Below are positions 1-6,174 of a stretch of DNA of 9,127 nt, piece by piece. Below the pieces are notes generated by a model. It was not told where the DNA came from, ran no database searches, and saw only the letters and a program-made list of their open reading frames with translations. Origin of the DNA: Candidatus Micrarchaeaceae archaeon (GTDB lineage: Archaea; Micrarchaeota; Micrarchaeia; Micrarchaeales; CABMGC01); the NCBI GenBank assembly GCA_027310795.1, contig DAIDAD010000009.1, positions 1 to 9,127 on the forward strand. Reading direction: 5' to 3'. The position numbers and the translations under genes are program-made. Position 1 is the first letter of the stretch, and the number at the start of each line of letters is the position of its first letter.

Positions 1-45
1 CTAAACCTATGAAAAACATGCGTATAAACGCTGCATTATTAAAGC

Positions 46-58
46 ATTTTAAAAATAC
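46..58 (+). promoter_or_regulatory. TATA box ahead of the TraB/TIKI-like gene
   Basis: The sequence TTTTAAAAATAC matches the TATA form seen at 839-850 and 3829-3840. It predicts a transcript start near 76-80, upstream of the ATG at 108 but downstream of the earlier in-frame ATGs at 9 and 18. It is therefore the main argument for the shorter start of the following gene. Inferred from position and similarity only. Confidence 0.45.
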
Positions 59-107
59 CTGGAAAAACATAAATATTAGGAAAAAGCAAAGTAGTGCAGG
101 TAAGCAT

Positions 108-782
108 ATGGATCAGGCAGTAAAGAGTTCACAGCAGGATAAAAAGAAGCTTCTCATAGGCGTATTCCACGCATACAAGGACAAAAGGACGTGCAATGAG
201 GAGATAAAGATGATACTTGACCTTATACAGGAACACAGGCCAAAGACAATGGCGATAGAACTGCCTTATGATTATGAGACAAGGGAAAAGCACGGCCTCA
301 GGGTCTTTTTCTTCGGCGACCTCGCAGCGCAGGCGAAGGTATACGGGATATCCGTGCAGCCAATGGAAGAACCGGCAGAATGGGACAGGCGGCACGCGCT
401 TGACGTTGCAAGGAACATATCATCAGGCAGAATCAACGTAACAGAGGTAAAAGAGCGCGTAAAGGAGCTCAACAGGGCCGCTGATGCAGATGGCGAACGG
501 ACCACTGCAAACAACCTGATACGTGAAAGGTACGAGAACGGCATAAGGCTGCTGAAAGGCAACGGTTACGCCTCTCCTGCAAGAATAGAGCGGCGTATAG
601 ACGAGTCAAACAGGAAGCGGGAGGGGCATATGCTATCCATGATAACTTCTACAAACCCAGATTTTGTGGTCGTAGGCGCATCGCATGCGTTCAAGCTTAA
701 TGAACAACTGCGCCATTACCTGTTCATAAACGCGCTCAGGGAAGCGGAGCAATCATCAAAGCGCATCCCTGAAAGCGCCTAA
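108..782 (+). CDS. TraB/TIKI-like (GxxH...E...GxxH) protein
   Basis: Predicted 224-residue soluble protein, probably of the TraB/PrgY/TIKI/ChaN-like superfamily. From the ATG at 108 it shows GVFH at residues 18-21 after a short beta strand, an acidic IELP strand with Glu51 in the region after RPKTM, a charged helical middle, and a C-terminal hydrophobic strand ending in GASH at 190-193. Two GxxH motifs bracketing a Glu are the hallmark of that superfamily, in which TIKI members are metal-dependent proteases; the function of archaeal members is not settled. No signal peptide or membrane segment is visible. The frame is open from an ATG at 9, but the extra 33 residues are AT-rich and basic and contain the TATA-like element at 46-58. 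An AGGT sequence also lies just before ATG 108, so I prefer that start. It stands alone, 101 nt before the next gene. The family call rests on short motifs and is moderate. Confidence 0.6.
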   Translation: MDQAVKSSQQDKKKLLIGVFHAYKDKRTCNEEIKMILDLIQEHRPKTMAIELPYDYETREKHGLRVFFFGDLAAQAKVYGISVQPMEEPAEWDRRHALDVARNISSGRINVTEVKERVKELNRAADADGERTTANNLIRERYENGIRLLKGNGYASPARIERRIDESNRKREGHMLSMITSTNPDFVVVGASHAFKLNEQLRHYLFINALREAEQSSKRIPESA

Positions 783-838
783 GCTGCCTTTACCATATGG
801 CGTAAAACTAATCCTGCATAAACCACACTTCCACAAAA

Positions 839-850
839 CTTTTAAATACC
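839..850 (+). promoter_or_regulatory. TATA box of the small gene at 884
   Basis: CTTTTAAATACC is a textbook archaeal TATA element, nearly identical to that at 3829-3840. The predicted transcript start is about 868-871, giving a leader of roughly 13-16 nt. That leader carries GTGGGG (871-876), a plausible ribosome binding site for the ATG at 884. Confidence 0.6.
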
Positions 851-883
851 AGAAAATTCACTTAATATCTGTGGGGAATATGC

Positions 884-1129
884 ATGGAAACCAGAGAGAG
901 CCTGCTCTCTATGGAAGAGACGGGCTTTGGGGGAAGGGAGAATGAGGATACCTTCAGGAAGCTGGCCGAATGCGCATACGAGTTCCCGGAATCGAGAGAA
1001 GAGATGGCAGCCGCGCTTGAGGCATACGCTGAAAGGGCCAATACCAGCAAAGAGAGGAACAGGTCAAGCAGCATCGCGACAGAGATAAGGGCGATAACGA
1101 TGCTGGAGACTCTCGCTTCGGAACTCTGA
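884..1129 (+). CDS. small hypothetical protein (81 aa)
   Basis: I do not recognise this 81-residue protein. It is acidic and charged, with no membrane segment, cysteine cluster or signal peptide. The N-terminal third is rich in Glu, Gly and Ser. From about residue 37 to the end it looks helical, with a Glu/Ala-rich stretch (EEMAAALEAYAERA) and a second helix ending in LETLASEL. Two things suggest it is a real gene: a strong TATA box at 839-850 and a GTGGGG ribosome-binding-like sequence 7 nt before the ATG. A competing ATG at 880 in another frame opens only about 20 codons. Gaps of 101 and 157 nt on either side make it a single-gene transcript. It may be lineage-specific. Confidence 0.55.
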   Translation: METRESLLSMEETGFGGRENEDTFRKLAECAYEFPESREEMAAALEAYAERANTSKERNRSSSIATEIRAITMLETLASEL

Positions 1130-1139
1130 ATAAAGGGCT

Positions 1140-1157
1140 CGGCTGGGCCAGCAGCCG
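1140..1157 (+). terminator. hairpin after the small gene, possible terminator
   Basis: CGGCTG (1140-1145) and CAGCCG (1152-1157) form a perfect 6-bp GC-rich stem with a 6-nt loop, starting 11 nt after the stop codon at 1129. Only a short T run (TTT) follows. Archaeal termination depends mainly on T runs, so a role in ending the transcript is tentative. The rest of the 1130-1286 interval holds a second weak stem (TCAGG 1189-1193 with CCTGA 1200-1204) and the tRNA promoter. Confidence 0.25.
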
Positions 1158-1223
1158 CGCTTTCTCATCATTAATGCCTATTTCTCATTCAGGTTCCAGC
1201 CTGAGGTTCTGAAAATAAAAAGC

Positions 1224-1233
1224 TATTTAAAAA
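1224..1233 (+). promoter_or_regulatory. TATA-like element ahead of the tRNA-Gly pair
   Basis: TATTTAAAAA lies about 59 nt before the first tRNA-Gly, so transcription would begin near 1253 and leave a 5' leader of about 30 nt for RNase P to remove. It is the only AT-rich TATA-like block between the small gene and the tRNA. Confidence 0.4.
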
Positions 1234-1286
1234 GAGCCAGGCAACTATTATCTGTCCTACACGCAGTAAGAAACTGCACAACTCAT

Positions 1287-1359
1287 GCGAGCGTAGTCTA
1301 GCCTGGTAGGACATAGCCTTGCCAAGGCTAAAACCCGGGTTCAAATCCCGGCGCTCGCA
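1287..1359 (+). tRNA. tRNA-Gly(GCC): tRNA-Gly(GCC)
   Basis: A complete 73-nt cloverleaf. The acceptor stem GCGAGCG pairs perfectly with CGCTCGC (1352-1358) and the discriminator base is A. The D arm is GTCT/GGAC with GG in its loop. The anticodon stem TAGCC/GGCTA encloses the loop TTGCCAA, anticodon GCC at 1321-1323. The T arm CCGGG/CCCGG encloses TTCAAAT. There is no intron, and CCA is not encoded directly after the discriminator base. It reads GGC and GGU codons and is the first of two tandem glycine tRNAs. Confidence 0.96.
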
Positions 1360-1362
1360 TCC

Positions 1363-1374
1363 ATTTAAATAAAT
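1363..1374 (+). promoter_or_regulatory. TATA box between the two tRNA-Gly genes
   Basis: ATTTAAATAAAT is centred about 27 nt before the second tRNA-Gly. This is the standard archaeal TATA-to-start distance, so the second tRNA probably has its own promoter and starts nearly leaderless. The same transcript could supply the FKBP gene that follows. Confidence 0.5.
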
Positions 1375-1394
1375 GAATACAAAAGGATAAGCAA

Positions 1395-1467
1395 GCGAGT
1401 GTAGTCTAGCCTGGTAGGACTCTGGCCTTCCAAGCCAAAAACCCGGGTTCAAATCCCGGCGCTCGCA
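1395..1467 (+). tRNA. tRNA-Gly(TCC): tRNA-Gly(UCC)
   Basis: A complete 73-nt cloverleaf very similar to its neighbour. The acceptor stem GCGAGTG/CGCTCGC contains one T-G wobble at pair 6-67. The D arm is GTCT/GGAC. The anticodon loop CTTCCAA carries anticodon TCC (1429-1431), which reads GGA. The T arm CCGGG/CCCGG encloses TTCAAAT, and the discriminator base is A. There is no encoded CCA and no intron. The anticodon stem CTGGC/GCCAA has an unpaired C27-A43 at its outer end. The next coding start is only 23 nt away, so the 3' end produced by RNase Z would also set the 5' end of a downstream mRNA. Confidence 0.95.
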
Positions 1468-1490
1468 AATAATCAGGAAAATGTGAATAT

Positions 1491-2054
1491 ATGCCTGAAG
1501 AAAAAATCCCTGAAGAAAAGCACGAAGAAAAACATGAAGAGATGCAGAAAGGATTCAAAATGAAGCCAGTTTATGCAGCTGCAATAGTCCTCGCCGTGAT
1601 AGTGATAATAAGCGTGGCGTATCTTGTAGGTGCATCGGTGCCTGTAGTTGCAGCAGGAGACAACGTAAGCGTCTATTACACAGGCAGCTATACAAATGGC
1701 ACTGTCTTCAATTCTAACGTAGGATTGCAGCCGCTGCAGTTCATCGCAGGTTCCAACCAACTTATTCTCGGATTCTCAAACGGCGTCATAGGGATGAAGC
1801 TGAACCAGACGAAGAACATAACCATTCCTGAGAATGAAGCATACGGCCCTGTTGATCCAAGCCTGATAATAGATGTGCCTCTATCAGAATTCGGCAACCA
1901 GTCTGTGAGCGTCGGCGAGTACCTCTCATCGAACTCGGGCTCCAGAGGCGTGATAGAAGCCGTAAACTCAACTTACGTCAAGGTGAACTTCAACAATCCG
2001 CTCGCAGGCAAGACCTTGGTATTCCAGATAAAGGTAGTCTCAATCCACAAGTGA
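1491..2054 (+). CDS. membrane-anchored FKBP-type peptidyl-prolyl isomerase (SlyD-like)
   Basis: Peptidyl-prolyl cis-trans isomerase and likely folding factor outside the cell membrane. Residues 1-25 are a charged cytoplasmic tail rich in EEK/HEEK. Residues about 26-48 form one membrane helix with no signal cleavage site, so the protein is probably a membrane-anchored surface protein. The FKBP fold follows: VYYTGSYTNGTVF (61-73), the LILGFSNGVIGMKL core (91-104) and IPENEAYGP (112-120). An insert-in-flap-like region lies at about 121-165, as in archaeal long FKBPs and SlyD, before the closing strand LVFQIKVVSI. The usual FD of the active site reads FN here (Asn74), and the usual Trp position is Leu91. 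Six N-x-S/T sequons (Asn58, 69, 105, 109, 136, 159) all fall outside the membrane. It sits 23 nt after tRNA-Gly with no TATA box of its own. The family call is firm. Confidence 0.88.
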   Translation: MPEEKIPEEKHEEKHEEMQKGFKMKPVYAAAIVLAVIVIISVAYLVGASVPVVAAGDNVSVYYTGSYTNGTVFNSNVGLQPLQFIAGSNQLILGFSNGVIGMKLNQTKNITIPENEAYGPVDPSLIIDVPLSEFGNQSVSVGEYLSSNSGSRGVIEAVNSTYVKVNFNNPLAGKTLVFQIKVVSIHK

Positions 2055-2072
2055 ATGGAAAAACCTGCGAAA

Positions 2073-2083
2073 GGAATAAATAT
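2073..2083 (+). promoter_or_regulatory. TATA-like element ahead of the double-ThyX gene
   Basis: GGAATAAATAT predicts a start of transcription near 2103-2106, about 18 nt before the ATG at 2123. It lies downstream of the GTG at 2051 that would give the longer reading frame, which supports the shorter start. Confidence 0.4.
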
Positions 2084-2122
2084 CACGTAAATCAACGCTT
2101 CTACGTAAAAGCCGTGTTTTCT

Positions 2123-3817
2123 ATGGCAGATCCAATACACACCGAGTTTACTGAGGAAGAGAGGATAACGCTCGGGAATTATGTGACAAACGCATCGGGC
2201 AACGTATTCGCATGGAAGCTGGGCGAGCAGCTTGACAGCGAAGCTGCAGGCGCGCTGCTCTCGAGGTACAGCAGGAGCTCGATGACTAGCAGGGAGATAT
2301 TCCTCAAGGAGTTCCTGCCGAACAGGGACAGGGGCAGGGAATTCTTCAGGACATGGCTCATAGGCTATGGCGACGATTCAATACAGGAGATGGCGGGCGG
2401 AATACCTGTTTCTGCAGAATACATATCAAACGTCGCAGCCAAGGAGCTTGAAGATTCAAGGATTGCTTCTTACATAGAGAAGTCGACAAGATATGTGGAC
2501 TTCAGCAGGAAGATTGACGGTTACGGATACCAGTTCTACAGGCCACATGAGATAATGGCATCCAAATTAAGCAATGAGTACGTCGCGCTGATGAATGACT
2601 TGTTCGAATCGTATTCTACGCATTCGCATGTTATGGCAAAACATATCAGGGACACTAACCCGTTCGAAGGCTGCGCCTTCCAGATAGGGAATGAAATTGT
2701 AAAAGGCAAGGAGGTAAATGACAAGTTCAGCATGCAGGGCATTTCGGCAGAGGACCTGCACAAAGCATACGACAAGGCAGCGCTTGCAGCTTCTCTCGAC
2801 ATAATACGGGATTATCTTCCATTGTCTACGCTCACGCATGTCGGAATAAGCGCAAATGCACGCTCATACGAGAACATAGTGTTGAAACTGCTTTCGTCAG
2901 GCCTTGCAGAATCGAGAGGGCTGGCGCAGGGGATGAACGAGGAGCTGAAAAAGATAGCCCCGTCGCTGATAAGAAGGACCGAAGAGGAGCATGGAAAGGA
3001 ACAGGTGGAACACATGAAGAGATGCGCTTTTGAATCAAGGAATACTGTAAGCGCGGTGCTAGACTCGCACAAAAAGCTGACCATGCCCCATTTAACAGAG
3101 ATGCATGAAAGTGTTTCCTTCATAGACTTTGCAGGAAGAGGGACAAAGAACCCGAATGAACATGCAATGAATGTCGTTGCAGGCACTATAATATACAAGA
3201 ATTCGGAACTGTCTCTTGAGGAATCTATAAAGGCCGCAAGGAGCATGAGCAGCATGGAGAAGGATGCAATAATCGGTGCATACGTTTCCGAGAGGAAGAA
3301 CAGGAGGCAGAAGCCAGGAAGGGCTTTCGAGAACCTTGAGTACACGTTCGACATGAAGGGCACGATAGGATCGTACAGGGATCTGCAGAGGCACAGGATT
3401 GCAACGCAGGAAAGGAAATACTTCAGCACGGAACATGGTTATGTCCTCAGAAAGCAGTACATAGAGGCAGGAATCGCAGACGACTATAAATCGAAGATGG
3501 ACAGGGTGGCGGAGATGCACCATAAGCTGTCAAAAGAGCTGTCACCCCAGCATGCGCAATACACAGTGGCATTCGGATACAATGCAAGATGGTACATGAA
3601 GATGAATGCAAGAGAGTTCTTTCATCTTGCAGAATTAAGAACCATGCCTGCAGGCCATCCTGATTACAGGGAGATGGTGCAGGAGATGTACAACATGGTA
3701 AGGAAGGAGCACCCATCGATAGCGAAGCACATGAAGTTCGTGAACATGGAGCACACTGAATTAGGAAGGCTCAGTTCTGAGATAAGGACCGCGATGAAAA
3801 CCAACAAGGTAAAGTGA
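2123..3817 (+). CDS. double-domain ThyX-like protein (FAD-dependent thymidylate synthase family)
   Basis: A 564-residue protein with two diverged ThyX domains, about twice the length of canonical ThyX, which makes dTMP from dUMP using FAD and methylene-tetrahydrofolate. The N-terminal half has YGDDSIQ (82-88) and R113-x-x-S-x-x-E-x-S-x-R-Y124. This keeps the second part of the ThyX signature RHRxxSxNExSxRY but lacks its first Arg-His. The C-terminal half keeps RHR (423-425), followed by IATQERKYF instead of the Ser/Glu/Ser/Arg/Tyr set. It also has the late AREFFHLAELR segment (496-506) that matches the ThyX region before the end helix. From memory, long bacterial and archaeal proteins share the FTEEE, SRYSRS and RDLQRHR segments and are annotated as thymidylate synthases, but their activity is not established to my knowledge. 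The frame is open from a GTG at 2051. I chose the ATG at 2123 because family similarity begins there and a TATA-like element lies between. Thymidylate synthesis is possible, not shown. Confidence 0.8.
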   Translation: MADPIHTEFTEEERITLGNYVTNASGNVFAWKLGEQLDSEAAGALLSRYSRSSMTSREIFLKEFLPNRDRGREFFRTWLIGYGDDSIQEMAGGIPVSAEYISNVAAKELEDSRIASYIEKSTRYVDFSRKIDGYGYQFYRPHEIMASKLSNEYVALMNDLFESYSTHSHVMAKHIRDTNPFEGCAFQIGNEIVKGKEVNDKFSMQGISAEDLHKAYDKAALAASLDIIRDYLPLSTLTHVGISANARSYENIVLKLLSSGLAESRGLAQGMNEELKKIAPSLIRRTEEEHGKEQVEHMKRCAFESRNTVSAVLDSHKKLTMPHLTEMHESVSFIDFAGRGTKNPNEHAMNVVAGTIIYKNSELSLEESIKAARSMSSMEKDAIIGAYVSERKNRRQKPGRAFENLEYTFDMKGTIGSYRDLQRHRIATQERKYFSTEHGYVLRKQYIEAGIADDYKSKMDRVAEMHHKLSKELSPQHAQYTVAFGYNARWYMKMNAREFFHLAELRTMPAGHPDYREMVQEMYNMVRKEHPSIAKHMKFVNMEHTELGRLSSEIRTAMKTNKVK

Positions 3818-3828
3818 CAGCTCAAAAA

Positions 3829-3840
3829 GGTTTTAAATAC
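3829..3840 (+). promoter_or_regulatory. TATA box of the UbiA-UbiE-UbiE cassette
   Basis: GGTTTTAAATAC is one of the clearest TATA elements in the window. Its centre lies about 24 nt before the ATG at 3859, so the transcript would be leaderless or nearly so. It sits 12 nt after the stop codon of the double-ThyX gene and would uncouple the quinone-type cassette from the upstream genes. Confidence 0.6.
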
Positions 3841-3858
3841 AAAACGGGCAATCTGTTC

Positions 3859-4758
3859 ATGCTTAAATACTATATGGCAGAGTTGTTCGAGCCAACGCTG
3901 CTCTACAGCTTTGCGCTCTCCTTCCTTGGGGTGTCCCTCGCATATTACTACGGCCGCTTCTCAATGGAATATGCTGTGCTTGCAATACTCGGCAGCATAC
4001 TTGCGCAGATGTCAGTGAATGTGATAAGCGATTATTTCGACTACAAAAGCGGGCTCGACAGAGAACTGGCAAAGAAGAAGGCAGGAAACCTAAGCGGCGG
4101 CAGCTCCCTGATTGCAGAGCGCAAGATAAAACCAGGGTACACGCTTCTGATGGGCATTGTGGCTTTTGTCCTTGCAGGAATAATAGGGATATTCTTCCTC
4201 ACAATAAGAATACAGCTGCTTCCCATACTGGCGATAGCCGCATTCTCGATACTGCTGTATGCGAGGCTCGTCAAGCGCATACCGTACATGTCGGAGCCGC
4301 TCTGCACTCTGAATTACACGCTCATCGCATTCGGCAGCTTCATAGCAGTTGCAGGTTTCTCCGCAGTGTCAATTAAACTTGCATTCGCATTCATACCTGC
4401 AGGCATAATGCTCGGCGGGAACGCGCTCTTCATAAATGAGATACCAGACAGCGCCATAGACAGGAAATACAAGGTCAGGCACAGCGCGGTGATGCTCGGC
4501 ACCAGTAGGCACATCGCCATATATTACCTGTCATTCCAGGTAGCCGCATACGCTATACTTGTGATAGGCATTGTTACAGGCATGCTGCCGCTGTTTGCCG
4601 TGGCATCGCTGATAGCGATTCCAGCAACACCTTACATATTCAACGGCATATACAAGGCACACATAAGCAAATACAGGGATTACCTCGGCATGCAGACTAT
4701 CTCGTCATTCATCTTCGCGATGCTGCTCTCCGCGGCATACGTGTTTACGGTTATGTGA
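3859..4758 (+). CDS. UbiA-family prenyltransferase, MenA-like
   Basis: Integral membrane enzyme that transfers a prenyl chain to an aromatic acceptor. It has 299 residues and about eight to nine hydrophobic segments. The first Asp-rich motif is N54-V-I-S-D58-Y-F-D61-Y-K-S-G-L-D67, and a GNLSGGSSLI stretch follows at 76-85. The second Asp motif is N193-E-I-P-D197-S-A-I-D201, followed by RKYKVRHSAVMLG. The NxxxDYFDYKSGxD and SGGS pattern resembles 1,4-dihydroxy-2-naphthoate prenyltransferase (MenA) and related archaeal enzymes more than digeranylgeranylglyceryl phosphate synthase or heme O synthase. The frame is open from a GTG at 3814 that overlaps the previous stop codon. The ATG at 3859 fits better because the TATA box at 3829-3840 falls inside that extension. 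Two UbiE-type methyltransferases follow after 4 and 8 nt, which supports a role in menaquinone-like synthesis. The exact acceptor is inferred. Confidence 0.85.
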   Translation: MLKYYMAELFEPTLLYSFALSFLGVSLAYYYGRFSMEYAVLAILGSILAQMSVNVISDYFDYKSGLDRELAKKKAGNLSGGSSLIAERKIKPGYTLLMGIVAFVLAGIIGIFFLTIRIQLLPILAIAAFSILLYARLVKRIPYMSEPLCTLNYTLIAFGSFIAVAGFSAVSIKLAFAFIPAGIMLGGNALFINEIPDSAIDRKYKVRHSAVMLGTSRHIAIYYLSFQVAAYAILVIGIVTGMLPLFAVASLIAIPATPYIFNGIYKAHISKYRDYLGMQTISSFIFAMLLSAAYVFTVM

Positions 4759-4762
4759 TTTC

Positions 4763-5449
4763 ATGAGCATGAAAGTATACAAGATATTCGCAGAAGTGTA
4801 CAAGAACTATGACACAGTCAATACTGTGTGCAGCCTCGGCACCATAGTGCAGTGGAGGAGGACGGGGGCGAAAGCAGCCATGGCGGACAAGGGCAGGCTG
4901 AAGATTCTTGACATAGCCACGGGCACGGGCGAATACGCAATAGAATTATACAAGGAAGCGCTGAAGAAGAACAAGAAGGCTGAAATAACGGGCATGGACT
5001 TTTCCGAGAACATGCTCAGCGTCGCGATGCAGAAGGCAAAAGAGCGCGGCCTTGCAATAAAGTTCGAGCACGGAGACGCGATGCGGCTCAAATACCCCGG
5101 TTCCTCATTTGATGTTGTAACGTCGTCTTTCGCGCTGAGGAACGTTGACGACCTCGACAAATTCTGCTCAGAGTCGAAAAGGGTGCTGAAGAAAGGAGGA
5201 AAATTCGTATTCATGGACATGGCAAGGCCCGACAACGCGCTGCAAAGGGCGTTCCTTAAGTCGTTCTGGACGGTAGTCGGCGGCATAGGCTTCGCAGAGA
5301 ACAAAAAAGCATACTACTGGCTGATGGAGAGCGTGGACAGGTTCGACAAAGAGGGCTTTGTAAAAAGACTCAGAAAAGCGGGATTCAAGGACATCAAGAA
5401 GAAGAACTTGTTCACGGGATCGGCATTCATGGTGACAGGCAGGAAGTAG
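4763..5449 (+). CDS. ubiE: UbiE/MenG-type quinone C-methyltransferase, copy 1
   Basis: S-adenosylmethionine-dependent methyltransferase of the UbiE/COQ5/MenG family, which methylates the prenylated quinone ring after MenA or UbiA. It has 228 residues. The N-terminus KIFAEVYKNYDTVN matches the family's F...A..YD..N opening. The SAM-binding motif I is LDIATGTGE (49-57), with acidic Asp79 closing the second strand. Further family motifs are DAMRL (105-109), SSFALRNVDD (121-130) with the typical ALRNV, RVLKKGG (140-146) and YWLMESVDRF (185-194). It starts 4 nt after the UbiA stop codon, and GTGAT (4755-4759), resembling an archaeal ribosome binding site, overlaps that stop. A second ATG two codons in is possible. 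This copy has the more canonical motifs of the pair and is the better candidate for the classical demethylmenaquinone step. Confidence 0.88.
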   Translation: MSMKVYKIFAEVYKNYDTVNTVCSLGTIVQWRRTGAKAAMADKGRLKILDIATGTGEYAIELYKEALKKNKKAEITGMDFSENMLSVAMQKAKERGLAIKFEHGDAMRLKYPGSSFDVVTSSFALRNVDDLDKFCSESKRVLKKGGKFVFMDMARPDNALQRAFLKSFWTVVGGIGFAENKKAYYWLMESVDRFDKEGFVKRLRKAGFKDIKKKNLFTGSAFMVTGRK

Positions 5450-5457
5450 GTAAGTCC

Positions 5458-6144
5458 TTGGAGAACCGGAACTCGGCAATGTATTCTGAAGCGCATGATT
5501 CATACGATTTCACGAACCACCTTCTCAGCTTTTATGCGGATTCCGCGATGAGAAGAAAGGCAGCAGCTGCGGTAATGTCAGATGGCCCTTCTAGAGTATT
5601 GGACATAGCCACGGGCACTGGCGATACTGCAATCGCCATTGCAAAGCTGGCGAAAGAAGCAGGAAAAGCGACAAAGATAACTGCGATAGACGTCAATGAA
5701 CAGATGCTGAAAGTTGCAAGAAGAAAGGCAGATGCGGAAGGATTAAACTGCGTATTATTTGAAAAAGGAGACGCGATGTCGCTGAGATACAGGAATGAAA
5801 GTTTTGATGCAGTAGTATGCACATTCGCAACAAAGAACTTCAGCAATATTGGAAAGTTCCTGAAAGAAACAAGACGGGTCCTTAAAAGGAATGGCACATT
5901 CATTGTAATAGATATATCAAAGCCTTCAGGTTCGACTGGGCCTGCGGCATTTTCTGTTTATCTCGCATACATGAAATTATTCGGACTAATCACAGGAAAG
6001 AAGCTGTACAAATGGCTGCCCCAGAGCACGCTCCGGTTCAACAGAGAAGAGTTCATAGCAGCGTCAAGAAAATGCGGCTTCAGGAACCTGAAGACCGAGG
6101 AAAGCCTGTTCGGAATTGCGTACATGATTACATGCAGGAAATAA
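5458..6144 (+). CDS. UbiE/MenG-type methyltransferase, diverged copy 2
   Basis: A paralog of the preceding gene, also 228 residues if read from the TTG at 5458. With that start the N-termini align without gaps: F9/Y9, E11/E11, Y16-D17 and N20 coincide. An AGGT sequence sits 5 nt before the TTG. The ATG at 5479 would give a protein shorter by 7 residues. Shared motifs are LDIATGTGD (48-56), Asp78, GDAMSLRY (104-111), RRVLKRNG and a closing FGIAYMITCRK. The family's ALRNV is changed to ATKNF (124-128), and the segment after RVLK has drifted (IDISKPSGST). Codon use looks more AT-rich by eye than in copy 1. The pair probably arose by tandem duplication, and this copy may methylate a different ring position or a different acceptor. 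The fold is secure; the substrate is unknown. Confidence 0.82.
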   Translation: MENRNSAMYSEAHDSYDFTNHLLSFYADSAMRRKAAAAVMSDGPSRVLDIATGTGDTAIAIAKLAKEAGKATKITAIDVNEQMLKVARRKADAEGLNCVLFEKGDAMSLRYRNESFDAVVCTFATKNFSNIGKFLKETRRVLKRNGTFIVIDISKPSGSTGPAAFSVYLAYMKLFGLITGKKLYKWLPQSTLRFNREEFIAASRKCGFRNLKTEESLFGIAYMITCRK

Positions 6145-6174
6145 TGCGCCTTCCCTGCCATTATTGATTATATA

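Noticed and set aside
1189..1452. Minus-strand open frame with two repeated NPGF segments that looks like a repeat protein
   Set aside because: The repeat comes from the two similar tRNA-Gly genes read on the wrong strand.
1287..1467. Tandem direct repeat of about 73 nt with 35-nt spacing, considered as a CRISPR-like or attachment-site repeat
   Set aside because: Both units fold as complete tRNA-Gly genes with different anticodons; there are only two copies and no integrase or cas gene nearby.
2812..3429. Long minus-strand open frame of 205 codons opposite the double-ThyX gene
   Set aside because: It is fully antisense to a gene with clear family motifs, is rich in Ser, Cys and Leu as expected from reverse-complemented coding DNA, and has no promoter or recognisable domain.
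3859..4758. UbiA protein considered as digeranylgeranylglyceryl phosphate synthase, to pair with GGGP synthase
   Set aside because: Its Asp-rich motif (NxxxDYFDYKSGxD) and SGGS stretch fit MenA-like enzymes better, and it is followed by two UbiE-type methyltransferases. Not excluded without a tree.
6145..6174. Terminator for the converging transcripts
   Set aside because: The 30-nt gap holds no T run or clear hairpin on either strand, so I cannot support a terminator there.
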